Part shown: positions 58,856 through 64,000 of the stretch, piece after piece | How positions within the stretch are numbered: the first letter of the stretch is position 1 | How the letters are laid out: the number at the start of each line of letters is the position of its first letter | Assembly: GCF_000722545.1 (NCBI RefSeq) | Contig: NZ_JNVM01000031.1 | Span: 62,001 to 126,000, forward strand | Reading direction: 5' to 3' | DNA length: 64,000 nt | Source of the DNA: Paenibacillus tyrphae | GTDB lineage: Bacteria; Bacillota; Bacilli; Paenibacillales; NBRC-103111 | Made by a program: the position numbers and the translations under genes | The notes under the pieces: generated by a model | The model's database searches: none | The model's input: the letters and a program-made list of their open reading frames with translations, nothing else | Told to the model about the DNA's origin: nothing

Positions 58856-59137
58856 ATGGAAATGAATTGGACAAATGTAATGACTATGATTGATCCGAAG
58901 CTCATTATTGTAGTCGTTGCTTGTTGGATTTTGGGTTACATCCTAAAGCAAACACCGCGAGTCCCAGACTGGAGCATCATCTATATCGTTACCGTGGTCG
59001 CGGCTGTCTTCGCCTCGCTTCTCATCGGATTCTCGGCTGTATCTGTACTGCAGGGTATTCTGTGCGGAGCCGTTGCTGTATATGGGAACCAGTTGCTCAA
59101 GCAGGCGAAGAAAGTGAATGGAGATGACGAACAGTGA
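58856..59137 (+). CDS. Phage holin (class V / Hol44-like)
   Basis: 93 aa with three hydrophobic segments (LIIVVVACWILGYILKQTP, IIYIVTVVAAVFASLLIG, VSVLQGILCGAVAVYGNQLLKQ) and a charged tail. Opens the membrane at lysis. AGGAGCTG upstream. Overlaps the glucosaminidase by four bases. Confidence 0.87.
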   Translation: MEMNWTNVMTMIDPKLIIVVVACWILGYILKQTPRVPDWSIIYIVTVVAAVFASLLIGFSAVSVLQGILCGAVAVYGNQLLKQAKKVNGDDEQ

Positions 59138-59760
59138 CACGAGAAGAATTCATTGCCACAGTCGCGTCGATCACCGTGCAGCTGCGGAAGGAAGGGTCCC
59201 CGATCTTTCCTTCCGTGCGGATTGCCCAAGCTATGCTCGAGACCGGCGGCAGGATCCACGAGTGGAACAACCTCGTCGGGTATAAAGTCGGCAGCGGCCA
59301 GCCCAATCAATTCTGGAAAGGCCGATCCGTCAGCACAAAGACATGGGAGGTTTACGACGGCGTGCGCGTGGATGGCGTTAAGGCTCACTGGCGGGCCTAC
59401 GATTGCGTCGAGGATTGTTTCAGGGATCAGGACCTACTTTTCCAATGGAGCCATTACGACCGCGTGCGTGCTGCCCAGACGCCGCAGGAGCAGACGGAAA
59501 TGCTTCGTGTCTGCGGCTATGCAACGGACCCCGAATATACAAAGAAGTTGCGCGGGCTTATTGCGAGTTATGCGCTTGAACAATACGACAAGGAGGCGGC
59601 GGAACCACTGCTTGATGCAGGCGTAGCAAATACGGTCATCAAAACATGGATTTCTCCAGCATGGAAGAAGGCGGATGAAGCCGGGGATGAGAACGGTAAA
59701 ACGTACATGATTTGGCTCGCAAATCAACTTCGGATAGCGTCCGGCCAGCCGGAGCAATAG
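59134..59760 (+). CDS. Endolysin: glucosaminidase (GH73 type)
   Basis: 208 aa, GTG start. FlgJ-like GH73 domain at ~1-150: FPSVRIAQAMLETGG with catalytic Glu36, NNLVGYK, WEVYDGVRVDGVKAHWRAYD. C-terminal segment (~157-206, EPLLDAGVANTVIKTWISPAW...IWLANQLRIASGQ) is also present in the next protein. Cleaves the glycan strand of peptidoglycan. Confidence 0.88.
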   Translation: MTREEFIATVASITVQLRKEGSPIFPSVRIAQAMLETGGRIHEWNNLVGYKVGSGQPNQFWKGRSVSTKTWEVYDGVRVDGVKAHWRAYDCVEDCFRDQDLLFQWSHYDRVRAAQTPQEQTEMLRVCGYATDPEYTKKLRGLIASYALEQYDKEAAEPLLDAGVANTVIKTWISPAWKKADEAGDENGKTYMIWLANQLRIASGQPEQ

Positions 59761-59775
59761 GGAGGGACGGGGCAT

Positions 59776-60414
59776 ATGAGTGTTTTCGAAGGCTGGAAAG
59801 TGACAAGCCCGTATGGATATCGGTCCGATCCGTTCACCGGAAGCCGAGTATTTCATACTGGCGTCGACCTCATCAAATACCACTTGTACCCAATCCCCGC
59901 CTTTGTAGGTGGGATTGTTCTTTTTGCGGGAGCTGGGAGCCCCGGCACGGGATTCGGCGGCTATGGTAACGTGGTCGCGCTGCGGGATGACGCCGGGTAT
60001 GTTCATTGTTATTGCCACCTTGATTCGGTCGCTGTCCGGAAGGGGCAGAAGCTTCCAAAAGGCGATATCATCGGAAACCAAGGGACGACCGGCCGGAGCA
60101 CAGGATCGCACCTGCACTATGAGGTCCGAGCCAAGGACGCGCCGAGCTACGGCTACGGATCGCACATTGATCCGGGCGAATACTTGGCAACATATCTAAA
60201 GGAGGCGGAGGAACCTATGCTTGACGTAGGAGTGAAAGATACGATCATTGACACTTGGCTGAGTCCGGCATGGAAGGAACTGGACGCAAAACGGCAGGAG
60301 GCAGAACAGGCAGGGGGCGGCACCGCGGCCGCAGCGTATGAAGAGCAGGCCGATTACATTCATTGGCTGGCGAATGAGCTGCGGAAAGCTTCGGGGCAAC
60401 AAATTGAGGTTTAA
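59776..60414 (+). CDS. Endolysin: M23 metallopeptidase
   Basis: 212 aa. LytM-type peptidase: HTGVDL (His27, Asp31), CYCHLDS (His79) and GSHLHYEVR (His110, His112) bind zinc. C-terminal segment (~144-210) mirrors that of the preceding enzyme (EPMLDVGVKDTIIDTWLSPAW...HWLANELRKASGQ). Cleaves peptide cross-links, complementing the glucosaminidase. AGGGACGGGG upstream. Last gene of the lysis cassette. Confidence 0.9.
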   Translation: MSVFEGWKVTSPYGYRSDPFTGSRVFHTGVDLIKYHLYPIPAFVGGIVLFAGAGSPGTGFGGYGNVVALRDDAGYVHCYCHLDSVAVRKGQKLPKGDIIGNQGTTGRSTGSHLHYEVRAKDAPSYGYGSHIDPGEYLATYLKEAEEPMLDVGVKDTIIDTWLSPAWKELDAKRQEAEQAGGGTAAAAYEEQADYIHWLANELRKASGQQIEV

Positions 60415-60460
60415 CAAAAACAGCGTACAACCTTAATGAGGGATGTACGCTGTTTTTGTT
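60413..60460. terminator. Strong bidirectional terminator after lysis genes
   Basis: A perfect 17-bp stem, 60413-60429 with 60444-60460, flanked by A and T runs. Overlaps the stop codon of the M23 gene and ends late transcription. Confidence 0.88.
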
Positions 60461-60544
60461 AAGGACGTTGGTTCCCTGGATCGAGCCGTTTTTTGCATTA
60501 TTACACGTAATCATAATCGCCACTCAAGGCTAAAAAACGAGCTA

Positions 60545-60727
60545 TTAATGATAATTATTTTTTTTAAAAGATGAAATAATCAAAGCCCCTAAGAACCAAC
60601 AAACACCACCTATAAGACCGGGTCCAATCGAAACGTCTTTATCTGTGAAATAATGCACGACCATCCAAAAAACCGTAAACGATACCCCCCCAGCTGCAGC
60701 GTTAATGATAACTTTTTGTTTAGACAT
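60545..60727 (-). CDS. Small membrane protein (prophage cargo)
   Basis: 60 aa from ATG 60727 (AAAGGATG upstream). Two hydrophobic segments (VIINAAAGGVSFTVFWMVVHYF and GPGLIGGVCWFLGALIISSF) and a Lys-rich tail. Leftward, A+T-rich, isolated. Possibly expressed from the lysogen; function unknown. Confidence 0.55.
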   Translation of the reverse strand: MSKQKVIINAAAGGVSFTVFWMVVHYFTDKDVSIGPGLIGGVCWFLGALIISSFKKNNYH

Positions 60728-60802
60728 AAATATCACATCCTTTAACGTTTTAGTTAAATATTATAAACCATTATCCAGAATATAGCATTATACTATTAAA
60801 AA

Positions 60803-60841
60803 CAAAGAAAACCGTTCTAAACTTCCGAACGGTTTTCTTTG
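60803..60841. terminator. Terminator of the secreted protein gene
   Basis: 15-bp stem CAAAGAAAACCGTTC (60803-60817) / GAACGGTTTTCTTTG (60827-60841), located five bases past the stop of the leftward gene, with U-rich sequence in that direction. Confidence 0.8.
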
Positions 60842-60845
60842 TGCA

Positions 60846-61370
60846 TTAGCGAGGATTTTTCAAACCATACCGCGCAAGAATATCATCCGGAACCCTTACA
60901 CCTGTCTGACCATACCAGGTATCAATAGGAGTCGAGAAACTTCCATCGTTGTAGTGGGTAACCGACTCTACGTACTCGTAATAGTTGTAGTACGTATTGA
61001 AGCTGATGCCTACCCTCACTTTAACGTAAACTACGTTCCTAATACCCAATTTATTGTTGATCCACGTAGCACCGACACTTGTTGCTCCTCCGCCTGCTAC
61101 CTGCCATCCTAAAGCCGAAGGCAAAACCAAGCCCGAAACCAGGGTGCCCAGACTACCATAAATAGCGCTATAGTCGTAAGAATTGTCATACACCTTTCTC
61201 GTTTCGTTCATTAAAGTAAAGCTTCCTCCGTCCGTTTCATCCGAGAACGGCTTGATTTTTTTCCCGGATGGAGCTGCGATAGCGCTAGGGACATCCGAAA
61301 AGCCAGTTAGAGTCGTGACTCCTGCTACAGCCAAAGTCATTACAGCAGGGAGAATTTTTTTCTTCAACAT
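60846..61370 (-). CDS. Secreted hypothetical protein (prophage cargo)
   Basis: 174 aa from ATG 61370, chosen because AGGAGGTAA lies eight bases upstream. Sec signal MLKKKILPAVMTLAVAGVTTL... with cleavage after SAIAA. The mature part is Tyr-rich (KVRVGISFNTYYNYYEYVESVTHYNDGSFSTPIDTWYG). No family recognised. Its own promoter and terminator and its position suggest a lysogenic-conversion gene. Confidence 0.62.
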   Translation of the reverse strand: MLKKKILPAVMTLAVAGVTTLTGFSDVPSAIAAPSGKKIKPFSDETDGGSFTLMNETRKVYDNSYDYSAIYGSLGTLVSGLVLPSALGWQVAGGGATSVGATWINNKLGIRNVVYVKVRVGISFNTYYNYYEYVESVTHYNDGSFSTPIDTWYGQTGVRVPDDILARYGLKNPR

Positions 61371-61843
61371 CTTCAAATTACCTCCTAATATTTGTATTAA
61401 AATCAAATAAATTACATGATTCAGTATACCATAAACCATTGCCTATAATATGGTTCTTTTGTTTCATTTTGTTTAATCTGAGGGAAAATAGGCGCACGCG
61501 TAAAAACTTCTCGGGCAACATCCCTCCAAATTGAGTGATTTTGAACAATGGTCGGCCGACATAATGTACACCTAAAAAATACCATGGATTCCAATATAAT
61601 TCATATGGGACAAAACTACTTTTTTATGAGCATTTAGTAGTACTAGATTAAGCGATATTGATAGGCTTTTTCTAAAATTGATTGTAAAAACATGTCATAA
61701 ATTGACGTTTGATGTCAAATTTCGTTGTTTTAGTCTCGTTTTTTTCTGTTTTTTGCTGATGAACGTTTAATCTCCTCCAAATGCTCTATATTGCCATCGA
61801 AAACTCCCAGATGTAATATTATGGTATTAGTCGAAGGGAGTGT
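61371..61843. other. A+T-rich intergenic region before the TPR receptor gene
   Basis: About 470 bp without a credible gene. TTGAC (61702-61706) and GTCAA (61714-61718) form a dyad, and ATGTCA-type words repeat nearby. No convincing -35/-10 pair. It must contain the divergent promoters of the secreted protein and the receptor gene. Confidence 0.45.
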
Positions 61844-62887
61844 ATGGGACAAATGGTAAATGTAGGCGGCGGGCTTGGGGCAGAAATCAAAGATCATCTC
61901 TTTTATGCAGCGGAGCATCTTTTCGAGGAGGAGAAAAAAGCAGAGGCGGCACCCTTGTACCGCTATATCATTGATCGGGAAACAGATCATAACGATCAAA
62001 GATGTCTTCTATGTGAATTTCGGTTGTTTCAATGTCTTGTTGGTGTGAGTTCGGAAGGTAACAAGGAAGCGCTTGAACGGTTTGAACCGTCGTACAGCCG
62101 CCTGCATGAAGGGTTACGACTAGAGGCGATTTTTTGGATGGCGAATGTTTATTATTCGTTAGGTGATTGGAACAAGGTAGAACGGTATGGAAACGAACTT
62201 CATGATTTAGCTCAAAATGTGTATGAAAAATTAAAAAAAGAAAAATATGTTAAAAATCTACATACTGAGCGGGATTTAGTGGTATATTTAGGTCATGGGT
62301 TACGCATCAAGGGCTTCGTACTTACTATGCAAGGGCGATACGAAGAAGCAAAAAAATACGTGGCAGCGTATTCAGACCTTGGGTGGGTTGAATTCCTTGA
62401 CGAAACGGGGAAAAAGGAGGTAGAGAGGTTTCGTACTTGGAGTCAGGGAAACATGTATGCGCTTGAGTTGAAAACTGGAAACGAAAAGGCACTCCATGAG
62501 TATATCGATTTTCTGCAAAGGCATCCTACTGAATTTCTTGGTGGTGCAAAAACCATCATTGAAGCAGCAAATAAATTTAGCTTTAATGTTGATGATATCA
62601 TGGAGACGCTTGTACAAAAGCTTCCATCTGTAGACTCTGAGGTTAGCTTTGTGGACGGCACCCAATTATTTCATTTTTGGTACGAGAAAGCAGTCTACAG
62701 CTTCAAGAAAAATAGGCTTATTGCGGGAATCGACGAATTGTTATATGCCCTTTTTATGGCACGAGTCATGAAGTATTATATGGGGTTCGAGAAATGTACA
62801 ACTTTATTCCGGAAGCATGGTGATTATGCGACGGAACAACAGAAGTTGGGGTACAAACATATTATAGAAGGAGTGTTTGATTTATGA
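61844..62887 (+). CDS. TPR peptide-receptor regulator (AloR/Rap-like)
   Basis: 347 aa, all-helical with TPR-like repeats (LFEEEKKAEAAPLYRYII, LRLEAIFWMANVYYSLGDWNKVERYGNEL, LRIKGFVLTMQGRYEEAKKYVAAYSDLGW, ELLYALFMARVMKYY). No N-terminal HTH is visible, unlike AimR or PlcR. The ATGA overlap with a 41-aa exported pro-peptide is the receptor-signal layout of RRNPP systems. The closest match I know is the AloR family of Paenibacillus. Probably binds the re-imported peptide; its output is unknown. GAAGGGAG upstream. Confidence 0.72.
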   Translation: MGQMVNVGGGLGAEIKDHLFYAAEHLFEEEKKAEAAPLYRYIIDRETDHNDQRCLLCEFRLFQCLVGVSSEGNKEALERFEPSYSRLHEGLRLEAIFWMANVYYSLGDWNKVERYGNELHDLAQNVYEKLKKEKYVKNLHTERDLVVYLGHGLRIKGFVLTMQGRYEEAKKYVAAYSDLGWVEFLDETGKKEVERFRTWSQGNMYALELKTGNEKALHEYIDFLQRHPTEFLGGAKTIIEAANKFSFNVDDIMETLVQKLPSVDSEVSFVDGTQLFHFWYEKAVYSFKKNRLIAGIDELLYALFMARVMKYYMGFEKCTTLFRKHGDYATEQQKLGYKHIIEGVFDL

Positions 62888-63009
62888 AAAACTTCTTATT
62901 ATCGATTATGATGGGGTTGATTTTGTTAAGTGGTATTATTGTACAGCCAACACAACCGACACAACAAACAAATATGTCGGCCCTTGAAGACCATGGTTGG
63001 GGAGTTTAA
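62884..63009 (+). CDS. Signal pro-peptide (AloP/Phr-like)
   Basis: 41 aa. N-terminal Sec-type signal (MKNFLLSIMMGLILLSGIIV), a Pro/Thr/Gln linker, and C-terminus ending ALEDHGWGV. Export and proteolysis would release a short C-terminal signal, perhaps DHGWGV. The HG-x-G pattern resembles the Alo13 hexapeptide SHGRGG of Paenibacillus polymyxa as I recall it. Start overlaps the receptor stop (ATGA); AGAAGGAG lies upstream inside the receptor gene. A terminator follows. Confidence 0.75.
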   Translation: MKNFLLSIMMGLILLSGIIVQPTQPTQQTNMSALEDHGWGV

Positions 63010-63016
63010 TATAAGC

Positions 63017-63050
63017 AAAAGAGTCCCGGCCAGTGGTCAGGGACTCTTTT
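63017..63050 (+). terminator. Terminator of the receptor-peptide operon
   Basis: AAAAGAGTCCC (63017-63027) / GGGACTCTTTT (63040-63050), 11-bp stem then GTTTGCTTTTT. Follows the pro-peptide gene by seven bases. Confidence 0.85.
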
Positions 63051-63104
63051 GTTTGCTTTTTAAGATGTTACTGGCTATTCGTGTAACTATCCATTAGCTA
63101 TTGG

Positions 63105-63659
63105 CTATTTTATTTGTGTGAGTGCCTTGTTCATTTGCTTCTCATTTTTCTTTACAGAGTCGCTATCTATCTTTTCAGCTCCCCGGTATGTATATTTTGA
63201 GTTTTGGATGAAGTCGAGAGCGAATGCATCGATCGGCTTTTTGTCTTTGTCATCATAATGCCTTTCGACCACTGTGGCCTGAAAAATATTAGACAACATA
63301 TAAACATGATTTTTAACGTCACTTAAGTATTTTTTGTTCTTGTATTCACTTATGATATACGATTCAAAATCCTTAAGCTCTTTATCCGTCGGTTTGTAGT
63401 TTTTGGCTAGAGAAGAAACGGCGTCAAATTTTTCCGTTGGGGTCTTGTCAGACTTTGCAATTTCGTCAATGCTGCTTTTCCAATCTGGAGCTTTTTGCTC
63501 GGGCTCCTTTTGCGGTACTGGGGCTTTTTGTTCAGGCTCTTTTTTTGGTTCAGATTGGGTTATTGGAGCAGGTGCCGTGCTTGCCGGTTGAGATTTCCCG
63601 CAAGCTGTTATGGATATTGTCATTGCAGCCATTAAACAGTAAAGACCCAATTTCCTCAT
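63105..63659 (-). CDS. Lipoprotein (prophage cargo)
   Basis: 184 aa from ATG 63659 (AAAGGAG upstream; the longer frame to 63791 has no site). Lipobox SITAC with Cys20. A Pro/Glu/Lys linker (residues ~35-58, PEQKAP repeated) and a helical domain (DEIAKSDKTPTEKFDAVSSLAKNYKPTDKELKDFESYI) follow. Surface-anchored, function unknown. Convergent with the signalling operon. Confidence 0.65.
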   Translation of the reverse strand: MRKLGLYCLMAAMTISITACGKSQPASTAPAPITQSEPKKEPEQKAPVPQKEPEQKAPDWKSSIDEIAKSDKTPTEKFDAVSSLAKNYKPTDKELKDFESYIISEYKNKKYLSDVKNHVYMLSNIFQATVVERHYDDKDKKPIDAFALDFIQNSKYTYRGAEKIDSDSVKKNEKQMNKALTQIK

Positions 63660-63815
63660 TTTTTGTGTCTCCTTTAACTTGGTATTTTCGTAAATGCTTA
63701 CATGTTTGATAATAAGATTTGGTATTGATTGGGTCAAGATATTTTCCGGTTGCGCGTTCGTATTTTGTTCGCATATAATTAATGCAAACAAATGTTCTTA
63801 TTGGAGGCGAACACT

Positions 63816-64000
63816 TTGGAAAAGCAAATGCTGAAATATGTTGGAAAAACTGTTGAAATCATTTACTGTGGAAATGGGGGCAGTATTACACAGCGGCGTA
63901 TTGAGGTCCAAGCAGTAGAAAACCATATTGTTAAAGCATTTTGCTATCAAAGGCGTGCGCTACGAGTGTTTAGGATCGAAAATGTCCTTGCAGTTCAGCC
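63816..64000 (+). CDS. Small WYL-like protein, cut by window end
   Basis: TTG 63816 after GGAGGCG; at least 61 residues (MEKQMLKYVGKTVEIIYCGNG...SITQRRIEVQAVENHIVKAFCYQRRALRVFRIENVLAVQ). It resembles the C-terminal half of WYL domains, which bind ligands or nucleic acids in bacterial regulators. No HTH is present in the visible part; the 3' end is missing. Confidence 0.62.
   Translation, partial: MEKQMLKYVGKTVEIIYCGNGGSITQRRIEVQAVENHIVKAFCYQRRALRVFRIENVLAVQ

Larger units (their letters stand above)
25932..64000. mobile_element. Prophage (contractile-tailed, HK97-type head), right end not in window
   Basis: Ordered phage modules: leftward lysogeny operon with integrase (26.0-28.6 kb), early regulators, replication (30.3-33.0), accessory (33.0-37.6), late regulator, packaging/head (38.4-47.0), contractile tail and baseplate (47.0-58.4), lysis (58.6-60.4) and A+T-rich cargo (60.5-64.0). 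All structural genes needed for a myovirus are present and uninterrupted, so the element may be functional. The left boundary is approximate. Whether the last 3.5 kb belongs to the phage cannot be settled without attR. Confidence 0.9.

Noticed and set aside
61844..62887. Direct equivalence to arbitrium AimR
   Set aside because: No N-terminal HTH DNA-binding region is visible, and the peptide ending DHGWGV differs from the AimP hexapeptides I know; called AloR/Rap-like instead.

Overview
The window reads as a moderately G+C-rich, endospore-forming Firmicute of the Paenibacillus type. The evidence is a complete spoIIIA operon preceded by a yqhV-like gene, spore sulfolactate genes comA/comB, low-G+C-type ribosome binding sites, and glycosyltransferase and peptide-signalling families typical of Paenibacillus. 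The left 25.8 kb is host chromosome. The rest is a large mosaic prophage whose right end lies outside the window.

Host part. 1-5.8 kb is a glycerol-3-phosphate (G3P) scavenging island: GlpP antiterminator, HAD-IIA phosphatase, UgpB/A/E-like ABC importer (no ATPase gene) and a TIM-barrel isomerase/epimerase. Two promoters carry four 11-bp-spaced Pho-box repeats. One of them reads into a leader terminator that is a plausible GlpP target, so the island seems to answer both to phosphate starvation and to G3P. 5.8-13.4 kb holds a secreted SH3-like protein, three glycosyltransferase genes (one an 873-aa tandem fusion) and two small Sm-like (DUF2642-like) proteins. 13.5-17.7 kb has thioredoxin with a MerR regulator, a GNAT enzyme, small membrane proteins, a degenerate histidine phosphatase and aspartate kinase. 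17.7-25.8 kb is the sporulation block: comA-comB, a yqhV homologue, a sigma-E-type promoter and spoIIIAA-AH. SpoIIIAH carries a striking Lys-Pro-Glu repeat insert.

Prophage. It starts just after the spoIIIAH terminator. A leftward lysogeny operon (CI-like repressor, ImmA-like protease, hypothetical, tyrosine integrase; 26.0-28.6 kb) faces rightward early genes across an array of four 15-bp operators. The replication module resembles the SPP1 gp38-gp39-gp40 layout: initiator, helicase loader, DnaB helicase. Eight ~32-33-bp-spaced palindromic iterons sit inside the initiator gene and probably form the origin. PcfK/PcfJ, DUF3102 and small genes follow, then an ArpU-type late regulator. Directly after arpU are four TGTCCA-type repeats at exact 11-bp spacing, a strong structured RNA candidate and a terminator. 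The late region is a HK97-type head (HNH, TerS, TerL, portal, protease, capsid) plus a short contractile tail with a simple Pam3-like baseplate, so the virion would be a myovirus. The lysis genes are XhlA, a holin, a GH73 glucosaminidase and an M23 peptidase; the last two share a duplicated C-terminal domain.

The right 3.5 kb (60.5-64 kb) is A+T-rich cargo: a small membrane protein, a secreted protein, a lipoprotein, a WYL-like fragment, and a TPR receptor overlapping a 41-aa secreted pro-peptide ending in DHGWGV. That pair looks like an AloR-AloP-type peptide quorum-sensing system carried by the prophage. No rRNA, tRNA, insertion sequence or CRISPR array was seen. Base composition shifts at about 26, 47, 58.5 and 60.5 kb support modular assembly.
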